A stretch of 64,000 bases of DNA from Streptomyces calvus (GTDB taxonomy: Bacteria; Actinomycetota; Actinomycetes; Streptomycetales; Streptomycetaceae), in NCBI RefSeq assembly GCF_006782915.1, contig NZ_VCNP01000047.1, positions 1-64,000 of the forward strand, read 5' to 3'. A program made the translations under genes and the position numbers. The first letter of the stretch is position 1. Each line of letters opens with the position of its first letter. Below are positions 31,977 through 41,280 of the stretch, piece by piece. A model generated the notes under the pieces. It saw only the letters and a list, made by a program, of their open reading frames with translations. It searched no databases and had not been told where the DNA came from.

Positions 31977-33497
31977 GTGAGCGAGCGCCCAGAATCAGCA
32001 GGTCCCGACCCGGACGACACCTTCGACGAGTTCGCCGAGCTCGTCGAGGAGGAGACCCGCCGCGACCCCGACCTCGCCGTGATCGAGGCCGGCAGCCGCA
32101 CCCTGCGCACGCAGGGCGGCCCGCCGCAGGCCGACGTGCCCGCACGGCCGGAGGACCCCGAGGTCGACAAGGCCCTGCGCGAGGTCGAGGCGGAGCTCGC
32201 GACCCGCTGGGGCGAGACCAAGCTGGAGCCGTCGGTCAGCCGCATCGCCGCGCTGATGGACGTGCTGGGCGAGCCGCAGCGGTCGTACCCCGCCATCCAC
32301 ATCACCGGCACCAACGGCAAGACCTCCACCGCCCGCATGATCGAGGCGCTGCTCGGTGCCTTCGAGCTGCGCACCGGCCGGTACACCTCCCCGCACGTCC
32401 AGTCGATCACCGAGCGGATCAGCCTCGACGGGGCGCCGATCGGTGCCGAGCGGTTCATCGAGACGTACCGGGACATCGCGCCGTACGTCGAGATGGTCGA
32501 CGCGCAGCAGGAGTACCGGCTGTCCTTCTTCGAGGTGCTCACCGGCATGGCGTACGCGGCCTTCGCCGACGCCCCCGTGGACGTGGCCGTCGTCGAGGTC
32601 GGCATGGGCGGCAGCTGGGACGCGACCAATGTGATCGACGGGAGCGTCGCCGTGGTGACGCCCATCGACCTCGACCACACCGACCGGCTCGGCAGCACGC
32701 CCGGCGAGATCGCCGGTGAGAAGGCCGGCATCATCAAGCGGGACGCCACCGTGATCATGGCGCAGCAGCCGGTGGACGCGGCGCAGGTGCTGCTGAAGAA
32801 GGCCGTCGAGGTGGACGCCACCGTGGCCCGGGAGGGCCTGGAGTTCGGTGTGGTCGCCCGGCAGGTCGCCGTCGGCGGCCAGCTGGTGACGCTGCGCGGG
32901 CTCGGCGGCGAGTACGAGGAGGTGTTCCTCCCGCTGCACGGCGCCCACCAGGCGCACAACGCGGCCGTGGCGCTCGCCGCCGTGGAGGCGTTCTTCGGCG
33001 TCGGCGCCCAGCGCGCCGAACGGCTCGACATCGACACCGTGCGCAAGGCGTTCGCCGCCGTCGCCTCCCCGGGCCGGCTGGAGGTCGTGCGCCGCTCGCC
33101 GACCGTCGTCCTGGACGCCGCCCACAACCCGGCGGGCGCCCGGGCCGCGGCCGAGGCGATCGGTGAGGCGTTCCAGTTCAGCCGGCTCGTCGGTGTCGTC
33201 GGCGCGAGCGGCGACAAGAACGTGCGCGGGCTGCTGGAGGCGTTCGAGCCGGTCTTCGCCGAGGTCGTCGTCACGCAGAACTCCAGCCACCGCGCGATGG
33301 ACGCCGACGAACTGGCGGCGATCGCCGTCGAGGTGTTCGGCGAGGACCGCGTGCAGGTCGAGCCGCGGCTGCCGGACGCGCTGGAGGCCGCGATCACGCT
33401 GGCCGAGGAGGAGGGCGAGTTCGCCGGCGGCGGCGTGCTCGTCACCGGTTCCGTCATCACCGTCGGCGAGGCCCGACTGCTTCTGGGGAAGGGCTGA
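31977..33497 (+). CDS. folC: Folylpolyglutamate synthase / dihydrofolate synthase
   Basis: GTG at 31977 gives 506 residues. An acidic N-terminal extension of about 75 residues precedes the Mur-ligase fold. The P-loop is IHITGTNGKTSTARMIEALL (near residue 113). Other family motifs are SPHVQSITERISLDG, VEVGMGGSWDATNVI, TPIDLDHTDRLG and VVLDAAHNPAGARA. It adds glutamate to folates and in many bacteria also makes dihydrofolate from dihydropteroate. The DUF4233 gene follows after 6 bp, then ndk, as in mycobacteria. Confidence 0.95.
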   Translation: MSERPESAGPDPDDTFDEFAELVEEETRRDPDLAVIEAGSRTLRTQGGPPQADVPARPEDPEVDKALREVEAELATRWGETKLEPSVSRIAALMDVLGEPQRSYPAIHITGTNGKTSTARMIEALLGAFELRTGRYTSPHVQSITERISLDGAPIGAERFIETYRDIAPYVEMVDAQQEYRLSFFEVLTGMAYAAFADAPVDVAVVEVGMGGSWDATNVIDGSVAVVTPIDLDHTDRLGSTPGEIAGEKAGIIKRDATVIMAQQPVDAAQVLLKKAVEVDATVAREGLEFGVVARQVAVGGQLVTLRGLGGEYEEVFLPLHGAHQAHNAAVALAAVEAFFGVGAQRAERLDIDTVRKAFAAVASPGRLEVVRRSPTVVLDAAHNPAGARAAAEAIGEAFQFSRLVGVVGASGDKNVRGLLEAFEPVFAEVVVTQNSSHRAMDADELAAIAVEVFGEDRVQVEPRLPDALEAAITLAEEEGEFAGGGVLVTGSVITVGEARLLLGKG

Positions 33498-33503
33498 GAT
33501 CCG

Positions 33504-33854
33504 TTGCGTACGCTCTGCGCTTCGACGCTGATCGGCGAGCTGTTCGTCATCGGGTTCGCCGGACTGGTCGCGATGAAGTACCCCGACCTGGCCACGAGCA
33601 CGGTGTGGACGGTCTGCGGCATCGCGATGTTCCTGTGCGTGGCCCTGTGCGGCGTGATCACCCGGCCCGGCGGTGTGGCCCTCGGCTGGGCGCTGCAGAT
33701 CGCGCTCGTCGCCTCCGGTGTCTTCGTGCCGCTGATGTTCTTCCTGGGCGCGGTCTTCGCGCTGCTGTGGTGGGCGTCGGTGCACTTCGGGCGGAAGGTG
33801 GACGAAGCGAAGGCGCGGTTCGCGGCCGGGGCCGACCAACCTGACGCTGCGTGA
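33504..33854 (+). CDS. DUF4233 small membrane protein
   Basis: TTG at 33504 gives 116 residues. Three or four hydrophobic segments are visible (LIGELFVIGFAGLVAMKY, TVWTVCGIAMFLCVALCGVI, ALGWALQIALVASGVFVPLM, FFLGAVFALLWWASVHFG), then a charged tail. Length and position between folC and ndk match the DUF4233 family. Its function is unknown. It lies 6 bp after folC and is almost certainly in its operon. The rare TTG start with a modest upstream GGGAAGGG suggests low expression. Confidence 0.85.
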   Translation: MRTLCASTLIGELFVIGFAGLVAMKYPDLATSTVWTVCGIAMFLCVALCGVITRPGGVALGWALQIALVASGVFVPLMFFLGAVFALLWWASVHFGRKVDEAKARFAAGADQPDAA

Positions 33855-33919
33855 CAGATGCCGCGACACGCCCGGTAACCTCGTCTTCCCGCACGACTTC
33901 ACGTACAAGGAGCTCCGCC

Positions 33920-34333
33920 GTGACCCAGCGCACCCTCGTCCTCCTCAAGCCCGACGCGGTCCGTCGTGGCCTGACCGGCGAGATCATCAGCCGTATCGAG
34001 CGCAAGGCCGGCTGGCAGATCACCGCGCTGGAGCTGCGCACCCTGGACCAGGACACGCTGGAGCAGCACTACGGCGAGCACAAGGGCAAGCCGTTCTACG
34101 AGCCGCTGGTCGAGTTCATGGCCTCCGGCCCGGTCGTGGCGATGATCGTCGAGGGTGAGCGGGTCATCGAGGGACTGCGCCAACTGGCCGGTCCTACCGA
34201 CCCGATCGCCGCCGCGCCGGGCTCGATCCGCGGTGACTTCGGCGTCATCGTCCGGGAGAACCTGATCCACGCGTCCGACTCCGAGGAGTCCGCCGAACGC
34301 GAGGTGAAGATCTTCTTCCCGGGGCGCGCGTAA
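33920..34333 (+). CDS. ndk: Nucleoside diphosphate kinase
   Basis: GTG at 33920 gives 137 residues, with AAGGAG eight bases upstream. KPDAVRRGLTGEIISRIERK, GPVVAMIVEGERVI and PGSIRGDFG are family motifs. The phosphorylated His117 is in VRENLIHASDS. It balances NTP and dNTP pools by transferring the gamma phosphate from ATP. A terminator with a T-run follows. Confidence 0.98.
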   Translation: MTQRTLVLLKPDAVRRGLTGEIISRIERKAGWQITALELRTLDQDTLEQHYGEHKGKPFYEPLVEFMASGPVVAMIVEGERVIEGLRQLAGPTDPIAAAPGSIRGDFGVIVRENLIHASDSEESAEREVKIFFPGRA

Positions 34334-34390
34334 ACCCGCGCATAACGATCACGTCGCGGCCGCGTCCAGCGCGTTTGCCGCCTGTCGGAT

Positions 34391-34420
34391 GGTCTGGGGG
34401 CTTTGCCCCCGGACCATTTT
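34391..34420 (+). terminator. Rho-independent terminator of ndk
   Basis: GGTCTGGGGGC and GCCCCCGGACC (one G-U pair) form a tight stem followed by ATTTTTGG. A T-run is unusual in this GC-rich window, which supports the call. Confidence 0.85.
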
Positions 34421-34626
34421 TGGCATATGCACGGCGTTCGGGGGAACGGATGCCCCCGATGGCCCGTCTCCACAAGCAGCGGGACACGCCGTCTGATGAC
34501 AATGGCGAAGACCCTCGCACGGTGTTCGCGAAGGCGCGTCTACCATGGAAGCCTTCAACGTCACCGCACCCACCTCGCCAACCTGAAAAGCCCTCAAAAG
34601 CTCGTGGGAAGGCCAGACGAATCCTG

Positions 34627-35658
34627 ATGGGGAACTCAATGTCGTTCATCGGCCGTGACATGGCTGTCGACCTCGGGACCGCCAACACGCTGGTGTACGT
34701 CAGGGGTCGTGGGATCGTACTCAACGAGCCGTCCGTCGTCGCGATCAACACCAATACCGGTGGCATCCTCGCGGTCGGTGCCGAAGCGAAGAAGATGATC
34801 GGGCGCACGCCCGGCAACATCGTTGCCGTGCGGCCGCTGAAGGACGGCGTGATCGCCGACTTCGAGATCACCGAGCGGATGCTCCGCTACTTCATCCTGA
34901 AGATCCACAAGCGGCGGTATCTGGCTCGTCCGCGGGTCGTCGTCTGTGTGCCCTCCGGCATCACGGGCGTCGAGCGCCGCGCCGTGATCGAGGCGTCGTC
35001 GCAGGCCGGAGCCCGCCAGGTGCACATCATCGAGGAGCCCATGGCCGCCGCCATCGGCTCCGGACTGCCGGTCCACGAGGCCACCGGCAACATGGTGGTG
35101 GACATCGGCGGCGGCACCACGGAGGTCGCGGTCATCTCCCTCGGCGGCATCGTCACCGCCCAGTCCATCCGCGTCGCGGGCGACGAACTGGACAACGCGA
35201 TCATCCAGCACATCAAGAAGGAGTACTCGCTCCTGCTGGGTGAGCGGACGGCCGAACAGATCAAGATCACGATCGGTTCGGCGTACGAACTCGACACCGA
35301 CGAGCACACCGAAATCCGCGGCCGGGACCTCGTCTCCGGGCTGCCGAAGACCGTGGTGGTCTCCGCCGCCGAAGTGCGCAAGGCGATCGAGGAACCGGTC
35401 AACGCCATCGTCGACGCCGTCAAGACGACCCTCGACAAGTGCCCGCCGGAGCTGTCCGGCGACATCATGGACCGAGGAATCGTTCTGACCGGCGGCGGGG
35501 CGCTGCTGCGCGGACTCGACGAGCGGCTGCGCCGGGAGACGGGCATGCCGATCCACATCGCCGAGGACCCGCTGGACAGCGTCGCGCTCGGCTCCGGCAA
35601 GTGCGTCGAGGAGTTCGAGGCGCTGCAGCAGGTGCTGGACGCCCAGCCCCGCAGATGA
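34627..35658 (+). CDS. mreB: Rod-shape/spore-wall determining protein MreB
   Basis: ATG at 34627 (MGNSMSFIGRDMAVDLGTAN) gives 343 residues. The ATG at 34639 has GGGGA five bases upstream and may be the true start (339 residues). The actin fold is clear: DLGTANTLVYVRG (phosphate 1), VDIGGGTTEVAVISLGG (phosphate 2), TGGGALLRGL (adenosine), and VCVPSGITGVERRAVIEA. MreB polymerises under the membrane. In Streptomyces it guides spore-wall thickening more than vegetative growth, which is apical. It heads mreB-mreC-mreD-pbp2-rodA. The 290-bp upstream gap probably holds promoters, for example a TACCAT near 34540. Confidence 0.98.
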   Translation: MGNSMSFIGRDMAVDLGTANTLVYVRGRGIVLNEPSVVAINTNTGGILAVGAEAKKMIGRTPGNIVAVRPLKDGVIADFEITERMLRYFILKIHKRRYLARPRVVVCVPSGITGVERRAVIEASSQAGARQVHIIEEPMAAAIGSGLPVHEATGNMVVDIGGGTTEVAVISLGGIVTAQSIRVAGDELDNAIIQHIKKEYSLLLGERTAEQIKITIGSAYELDTDEHTEIRGRDLVSGLPKTVVVSAAEVRKAIEEPVNAIVDAVKTTLDKCPPELSGDIMDRGIVLTGGGALLRGLDERLRRETGMPIHIAEDPLDSVALGSGKCVEEFEALQQVLDAQPRR

Positions 35659-35828
35659 CCCACATGTCGATTCCGCCGTACGGGACGTTCTTCTCTCGTA
35701 CGGCGGATCGCTGATATCGAGGCATAAGCTCTCCCGCAACGCCTCGGAAATCCCCTGCACATCGCACGACACCTGAAAATTCCGACACCTCAAATCCGTT
35801 CTCGACGAGGAAGGCACGGCCGCCGCAC

Positions 35829-36770
35829 GTGAGGGACACACGAGAGAGCCGGCTGCTCCTGGTGCTGCTGATCGCCATCGCGTTCGCACTGATCACGGTG
35901 GACATCCGCGGCGGGGAGGATTCACCGGTCGACGGTGCCCGGCAGGCCGCGGCGACCGTCTTCGGCCCGATCGAGAACGGTGTGTCCGGCGCGGTCGACC
36001 CGATCGGCAACGCCGTCACCGCGGTCCGCGAGTCCGGCGACCGGCACGACCGGCTCGCCGCACTGGAGCGGGAGAACGCCGCGCTCAAGGCCGAACTCGG
36101 CAGCGAGGACCGCGGCCGCAGCCGCCTGGAGCAGCTCGACAAGCTCCTGAAGATCTCCGGCCGCGGCCAGTACGGCATCAAGGGCGCCCAGGTCATCGCC
36201 ATAGGAGCGGCCCAGGGCTTCTCCTGGACCATCACCATCGACGCCGGCGCCAACGACGGCATCAAGCGCGACATGACCGTCCTCAACGGCGACGGACTCG
36301 TCGGCCGCGTCACCACCGTCGGACCGAACACCGCCACCGTGCTGCTCGCCACCGACCCCGACTTCACCGTCGGCACCCGCATGGAGTCCGGCGACGAACT
36401 CGGCTTCGCCTCCGGCCAGGGCGACCGCCCGCTCCGCGTCGAACTGCTCAACAGCAAGGCCGAGATCAAGAAGGGCGACCGCCTGGTCACCTTCGGCTCG
36501 CAGGCCGACAGGCCGTTCGTGCCCGGCGTCCCCGTCGGCGTCGTCTCCCGCGTCGACCCCTCCGGCGGCGACCTCACCCGCACCCTCTACGTCACGCCGT
36601 ACGTGAGCTTCAGCAAGCTCGACGTCGTCGGTGTCGTCGTCCAGGCTCCCGAGAAGGACCCGCGCGACACGGTGCTCCCCGAGAAGACCGAGCCGAAGCC
36701 CACGCCCACCGTGACGGTGACCGTCACGCCCTCCGCCCCTGCCGACGGCCAGTACCAGCAAGAGCAGTAG
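35829..36770 (+). CDS. mreC: Cell-shape protein MreC
   Basis: GTG at 35829 gives 313 residues; AGGAAGG lies somewhat far upstream, so the exact start is not certain. One N-terminal helix (LLLVLLIAIAFALITVDI) anchors it. A coiled coil (LAALERENAALKAELGSEDR) is followed by the beta-rich MreC core, with DAGANDGIKRDMTVLNGDGLVGRVT and GDRLVTFGSQADRPFVPGVPVG. The C-terminal tail of about 40 residues is Pro/Thr-rich. It bridges MreB and the periplasmic wall synthases. mreD begins 14 bp after its stop. Confidence 0.95.
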   Translation: MRDTRESRLLLVLLIAIAFALITVDIRGGEDSPVDGARQAAATVFGPIENGVSGAVDPIGNAVTAVRESGDRHDRLAALERENAALKAELGSEDRGRSRLEQLDKLLKISGRGQYGIKGAQVIAIGAAQGFSWTITIDAGANDGIKRDMTVLNGDGLVGRVTTVGPNTATVLLATDPDFTVGTRMESGDELGFASGQGDRPLRVELLNSKAEIKKGDRLVTFGSQADRPFVPGVPVGVVSRVDPSGGDLTRTLYVTPYVSFSKLDVVGVVVQAPEKDPRDTVLPEKTEPKPTPTVTVTVTPSAPADGQYQQEQ

Positions 36771-36784
36771 GAGCTGTCACCCCC

Positions 36785-37453
36785 ATGCGCGTCAACCGGA
36801 TCCTGCTCTCCAGCTCGCTGATCGTCGTCGCCCTGGTGCTCCAGGTGAGCGTCCTCGCCCGCCTCCACCTCCCCGGCGCCGTCCCCGACCTGCTGCTGCT
36901 CACCGTCCTCGGCCTCGCCCTGGTCTACGGCCACGTCGGCGGGGCCCTCGTCGGCTTCGCCGCCGGACTCCTCGCCGACCTCGCCCCGCCCGCCGACCAC
37001 GCCGCCGGCCGCTACGCCCTCGTGCTGTGCGTCATCGGCTACCTCGCCGGACTCGTCAAACCCGAGACCGGGCAGGTCAAGTCGGCCACCGGCCCCATGG
37101 TCGTGGTGGTCGCGGCCGCGATCGGCTCCACCCTGCTCTACGCCGGCGTCGGCGCCCTCGTCGGCGACACCGCCGCCCGCCATGTCGGCCTCGGCTCCCT
37201 GCTGTTCACCGCCGCGCTGTACGACCTGCTGCTCGCCCCGTTCGTCGTCCCCGGCGTGATGGCCCTGGCCCGCCGCGCCGAGAACGACCCGCTCGCCGAG
37301 ACCGCCTCCGCCACCTCCGGCGACATCTCCTCCGGCTGGCTCTCCGGCGGCACCGGGCTGCGCATCGGCGGCCGGCGCAACGGACTGCGGGTGAAGGCGG
37401 CCCGCGCGCGCGTGGCCCGGGCCGGACGGATCAAGGGGGTCAAGCGCCTGTGA
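36785..37453 (+). CDS. mreD: Cell-shape membrane protein MreD
   Basis: The product has 222 residues with AGGAG upstream. Five or six hydrophobic helices start with RILLSSSLIVVALVLQVSVL and include PDLLLLTVLGLALVYG and GFAAGLLADLAPP, typical of MreD. The C-terminal 55 residues are hydrophilic and strongly basic (GGRRNGLRVKAARARVARAG), longer than in the rod-shaped model species. It is an integral part of the MreBCD complex. Confidence 0.93.
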   Translation: MRVNRILLSSSLIVVALVLQVSVLARLHLPGAVPDLLLLTVLGLALVYGHVGGALVGFAAGLLADLAPPADHAAGRYALVLCVIGYLAGLVKPETGQVKSATGPMVVVVAAAIGSTLLYAGVGALVGDTAARHVGLGSLLFTAALYDLLLAPFVVPGVMALARRAENDPLAETASATSGDISSGWLSGGTGLRIGGRRNGLRVKAARARVARAGRIKGVKRL

Positions 37454-37568
37454 CCTCACGGAACTTCACCGGAACGAGTGACCGGCGACGGAAACCCGGG
37501 ACGCGGACCGGCCGTTCACCACTCGTACCCACCCACCCGTACGCGCTCTGAGAGGGGAGGAAAACCGC

Positions 37569-39908
37569 GTGACCAACATCCCCGAGACCGGCCGCAGCCC
37601 GCGGGTCCAGATCCGGCTCGTCGTCATTCAGGTCCTCGTCGTCTCCCTCCTCGGCACCCTCGGCGGACGCCTGTGGTACCTCCAGATCCGCGAGGGCGAC
37701 CAGTACGCCAAGGAGGCCTCCGGCAACCACGTCCAGCAGGTCGTCCAGCCCGCCGTCCGCGGCTCCATCCTGGACGCGCGCGGCGTGGCCCTCGCCGACA
37801 ACGAGACCCGGCTGGTCGTCTCCGCCTCCCGCACCGACCTGTTGAAGATGAAGGACGACGGCAAGGCGGTCCTCACCAAGCTCGCCGGTGTCCTCGGCAT
37901 GACGCCGAAGGACGTCATGCAGAAGGTCCGGCTGTGCGACTCCGAGACCCCGCAGCCCTGCTGGAACGGCTCGCCGTACCAGCCGATCCCCATCACCGAC
38001 GAGGCCACCCCCAAGCAGGCCCTGCAGATCCGTGAACGCGCCGAGGACTTCCCCGGCATCACCGCCGAGCCGCAGGCCCTGCGCCGCTACCCGAGCCCCG
38101 GCAAGGCCAACACCGCGCAGGTCCTCGGCTACCTCTCGCCCGTCACCGACGAGGAGATCCAGCAGGCCCAGGACACCAGCTCCCCCTACCTGCGCTCCGA
38201 CATGGTGGGCCGCTCCGGACTGGAGCGCCAGTACGACAAGCAGCTGCGCGGCAAGGCCGGCGTCACCCGCTACGAGGTCGACAACCTCGGCCGCGTCATC
38301 GGCAAGGCCGAGGACGACCCGGCCCGGCCCGGCGCCAACCTCGTCACCAGCATCGACTCCCGCGTCCAGCGCATCGCCGAGTACGAGCTGAACGAGGCGA
38401 TGAAGGCCGCCCGCAAGGAACACGACCGCAACACCAACCGCAACTACGAGGCCGACTCCGGCGCCGTCGTCGTCATGGAGGCCAAGACCGGCCGCGTCGT
38501 CGCCATGGCCTCCAATCCGACCTACGACCCCAACGCCTGGGTCGGCGGCATCTCCGCCAAGGACTACGCCGCCCTCACCGGCAAGAAGTCCAACTACCCG
38601 CTGCTCAACCGCGCCATCCAGGGCCAGTCGGCGCCCGGCTCCATCTTCAAGGTCATCCCGACGGCCGCCGCGATCAACGCCGGATACTCCTTCGAAGGCC
38701 CCTACAACTGCTCCAGCTCGTACTCCATCGGCGGTCAGGTCTTCAAGAACTTCGAGTCCCAGAACCACGGCGCCATCAGCCTCGGCCGCGCCCTCGAAGT
38801 CTCCTGCGACACCGTCTTCTACGCCCTGTCCCACCAGGAGTGGAAGCGCGACGGCGGCAACAAGCCGAAGAAGAACGCCCACGACTGGTTCTACAAGACC
38901 GCCCACCAGTTCGGCCTCGGCCAGGAGACCGGCATCGACCTGCCCAACGAGGTCACCGGCCGCGTCCCCGACCGCCAGTGGAAGCTGGACTACTGGAAGG
39001 CCAACAAGGACGTCTGGTGCAAGACCGGCAAGAAGGACGGCAGCTACGCCGAGCGCATCGCCTACGAGAACTGCCTCGAAGGCAACCGGCTGCGCGCCGG
39101 TGACTCCGTCAACTACTCCATCGGCCAGGGCGACACGCTCGTCACCCCCATCCAGATGGCCACCATCTACGCGGCCATCTCCAACGGCGGCACCCTGTAC
39201 GACCCCACCGTCGGCAAGGCCGTCATCAGCCCCGACGGCAAGACCGTCACCGAGTTCGAGCCGCGCTCCCACGGCAAGCTGCCGATGACGAAGAAGACCC
39301 TCGGCCAGATAGACGCAGCCCTCGAAGGAGTCGCCACCCGCGGTACGGCCGCGTGGCGATTCGGGGGCTGGCCACAGGACAAGATCCCGATGCACGCCAA
39401 GACCGGTACCGCCGAGGTCTACGGCAAGCAGACCACCTCGTGGTTCGCGACCTACACCGAGGACTACTCGATCGTCATGACGATCTCCCAGGGTGGTACC
39501 GGCTCCGGCGCCTCGGGCCCCGCCGTGCGCAACATCTACAACGCCCTCTACGGCGTCTCCGAGGACGGCGAGATCGACAAGAAGAAGGCGCTGCTGCCGA
39601 CACCGCAGAAGGACCTCCCGCAGGTCCGCACCGACGGCACCATCAACGCCCCGAAGGTCTCCAAGGACCCCGCCAAGGACCGGGCCACCCCCTCGCCCGA
39701 CGCCCGGGCGACCGCCCCGCAGGACGGCCAGGACGACCCGGCCGGCGGGCAGCAGGCGGGCACGGTCCCCTCACCGGAGGCGGGCAACCGCGACACCCGC
39801 CGCCGCGAGCGACGACGGGGCGGCGGACCACGCCACGGCGACGGCGGGACCCGCCGCCGCGCCCGCGCCCGGCGCGCCGGCAGCGGAGCACGGAGGGCGG
39901 ACTCGTGA
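37569..39908 (+). CDS. mrdA: Penicillin-binding protein 2, transpeptidase
   Basis: GTG at 37569 gives 779 residues, with GAGGGGAGG upstream. One N-terminal helix (LVVIQVLVVSLLGTLGGRLW) leads to the dimerisation domain, with RGSILDARGVALADN. The transpeptidase motifs are Ser358 in SIFK, SCD at Ser412, and KTGTAE at Lys611. It cross-links peptidoglycan together with RodA in the Mre complex. The last ~45 residues are unusually Arg-rich, and another frame over the same bases is Ala/Pro-rich with all-G/C third positions, so a frameshift near 39780 is possible. The stop overlaps the rodA start (GTGA). Confidence 0.96.
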   Translation: MTNIPETGRSPRVQIRLVVIQVLVVSLLGTLGGRLWYLQIREGDQYAKEASGNHVQQVVQPAVRGSILDARGVALADNETRLVVSASRTDLLKMKDDGKAVLTKLAGVLGMTPKDVMQKVRLCDSETPQPCWNGSPYQPIPITDEATPKQALQIRERAEDFPGITAEPQALRRYPSPGKANTAQVLGYLSPVTDEEIQQAQDTSSPYLRSDMVGRSGLERQYDKQLRGKAGVTRYEVDNLGRVIGKAEDDPARPGANLVTSIDSRVQRIAEYELNEAMKAARKEHDRNTNRNYEADSGAVVVMEAKTGRVVAMASNPTYDPNAWVGGISAKDYAALTGKKSNYPLLNRAIQGQSAPGSIFKVIPTAAAINAGYSFEGPYNCSSSYSIGGQVFKNFESQNHGAISLGRALEVSCDTVFYALSHQEWKRDGGNKPKKNAHDWFYKTAHQFGLGQETGIDLPNEVTGRVPDRQWKLDYWKANKDVWCKTGKKDGSYAERIAYENCLEGNRLRAGDSVNYSIGQGDTLVTPIQMATIYAAISNGGTLYDPTVGKAVISPDGKTVTEFEPRSHGKLPMTKKTLGQIDAALEGVATRGTAAWRFGGWPQDKIPMHAKTGTAEVYGKQTTSWFATYTEDYSIVMTISQGGTGSGASGPAVRNIYNALYGVSEDGEIDKKKALLPTPQKDLPQVRTDGTINAPKVSKDPAKDRATPSPDARATAPQDGQDDPAGGQQAGTVPSPEAGNRDTRRRERRRGGGPRHGDGGTRRRARARRAGSGARRADS

Positions 39909-41107
39909 CCGGCGGCGTCAACAGCTTCCAGGTCTCCGGATACGGGCCCGAGCGGGCCGGCTGGACCCGGGTCTTCGCCCGGGACTCCCTGGCCCGCCGC
40001 CTCGACTGGCCGATACTGCTCTCCGCGATCGCCCTGTCCCTGCTCGGCTCCCTGCTGGTCTACTCGGCCACCCGCAACCGCACCGAACTCAACCAGGGCG
40101 ACCCCTACTACTTCCTGGTCCGCCACTGGCTCAACACCGGCATCGGACTCGCCCTGATGGTCGGCGCCATCTGGCTGGGCCACCGCGCCCTGCGCACGGC
40201 GGTCCCGCTGCTGTACGGCGTCTCCGTCCTGCTCATCCTGCTGGTGCTCACGCCTCTGGGCTCCACCATCAACGGCGCCCACTCCTGGATCAAACTCCCC
40301 GGCGGCTTCTCGCTCCAGCCCTCCGAGTTCGTGAAGATCACGATCATCCTGGGCATGGCGATGCTGCTCGCCGCCCGCGTCGACGCGGGCGACCGGCCCC
40401 ACCCCGACCACCGCACGGTCCTCCAGGCCCTCGGTCTCGCCGTCGTCCCCATGCTGATCGTGATGCTCATGCCCGACCTCGGGTCGGTCATGGTCATGGT
40501 CGTCATCGTGCTCGGCGTGCTGCTCGCCTCCGGCGCGTCCAACCGCTGGATCTTCGGCCTGATGAGCGCCGGAGCGATCGGCGCGGTCACCGTCTGGCAG
40601 CTCGGGATCCTCGACGAGTACCAGATCAACCGCTTCGCCGCGTTCGCCAACCCCGAGCTCGACCCCGCGGGCGTCGGCTACAACACCAACCAGGCCCGCA
40701 TCGCCATCGGCTCCGGCGGACTGACCGGCTCCGGCCTCTTCCACGGCTCCCAGACCACCGGCCAGTTCGTCCCCGAGCAGCAGACCGACTTCGTCTTCAC
40801 CGTCGCCGGTGAGGAACTCGGCTTCGTCGGCGGCGCACTGATCATCGGCCTGCTCGGCGTCATCCTCTGGCGCGCCTGCCGCATCGCCCGCGACACCACC
40901 GACCTGTACGGCACCATCGTCGCCGCGGGCATCGTCGCCTGGTTCGCCTTCCAGACGTTCGAGAACATCGGCATGACCCTCGGCATCATGCCGGTCACCG
41001 GCCTGCCCCTGCCCTTCGTCTCCTACGGCGGCTCGTCGATGTTCGCCGTATGGCTGGCGGTGGGCCTGCTCCAGTCGATCCGGGTGCAACGCCCGATGTC
41101 CGCCTGA
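39905..41107 (+). CDS. rodA: RodA-type SEDS peptidoglycan polymerase (Sfr)
   Basis: GTG at 39905 overlaps the PBP2 stop in GTGA and gives 400 residues. About ten membrane helices are visible. SEDS hallmarks include LTPLGSTINGAHSWI, SLQPSEFVKITIILGMAML, MLMPDLGSVMVMV, FHGSQTTGQFVPEQQTDFVF and LPLPFVSYGGSSMFAVW. The Asp of the EQQTDFVF region lies where SEDS proteins carry residues essential for glycosyltransfer. It polymerises lipid II with PBP2. In Streptomyces this gene is known as sfr. Tandem repeats and a terminator follow. Confidence 0.95.
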   Translation: MTGGVNSFQVSGYGPERAGWTRVFARDSLARRLDWPILLSAIALSLLGSLLVYSATRNRTELNQGDPYYFLVRHWLNTGIGLALMVGAIWLGHRALRTAVPLLYGVSVLLILLVLTPLGSTINGAHSWIKLPGGFSLQPSEFVKITIILGMAMLLAARVDAGDRPHPDHRTVLQALGLAVVPMLIVMLMPDLGSVMVMVVIVLGVLLASGASNRWIFGLMSAGAIGAVTVWQLGILDEYQINRFAAFANPELDPAGVGYNTNQARIAIGSGGLTGSGLFHGSQTTGQFVPEQQTDFVFTVAGEELGFVGGALIIGLLGVILWRACRIARDTTDLYGTIVAAGIVAWFAFQTFENIGMTLGIMPVTGLPLPFVSYGGSSMFAVWLAVGLLQSIRVQRPMSA

Positions 41108-41110
41108 CCC

Positions 41111-41198
41111 CGACCACCCACCGTCTCCCGCCCGACCACCCACCGTCTGCCGCCCGGCCACCCACCGTCTCCCGCCCGACCACCCACCGACTGCCGCC
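41111..41198. repeat. Four 22-bp tandem repeats after rodA
   Basis: Four units at 41111-41132, 41133-41154, 41155-41176 and 41177-41198 differ at only one or two positions each. They begin CGACCACCCACCGTCT or a close variant. They fill the space between the rodA stop and its terminator and encode nothing recognisable. Confidence 0.9.
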
Positions 41199-41228
41199 GG
41201 CCACCGCGTACGCGCCACCGGAGCCACC

Positions 41229-41259
41229 GGTGCGGAGCGGCCCACTGCCGCTCCGCACC
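41229..41259 (+). terminator. Terminator of the mre operon
   Basis: Twelve-base arms GGTGCGGAGCGG and CCGCTCCGCACC surround a 7-nt loop, 10 bp before the -10 element of the next gene. Confidence 0.75.
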
Positions 41260-41268
41260 CACGGCGAC

Positions 41269-41274
41269 TAGATT
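41269..41274 (+). promoter_or_regulatory. -10 element TAGATT, leaderless CYTH-CHAD gene
   Basis: TAGATT ends six bases before the ATG at 41281, with no Shine-Dalgarno sequence. Confidence 0.55.
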
Positions 41275-41280
41275 CGCTGC

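Noticed and set aside
34375..34626. N-terminal extension of MreB
   Set aside because: The frame is open upstream but runs through the ndk terminator, and its residues do not resemble MreB.
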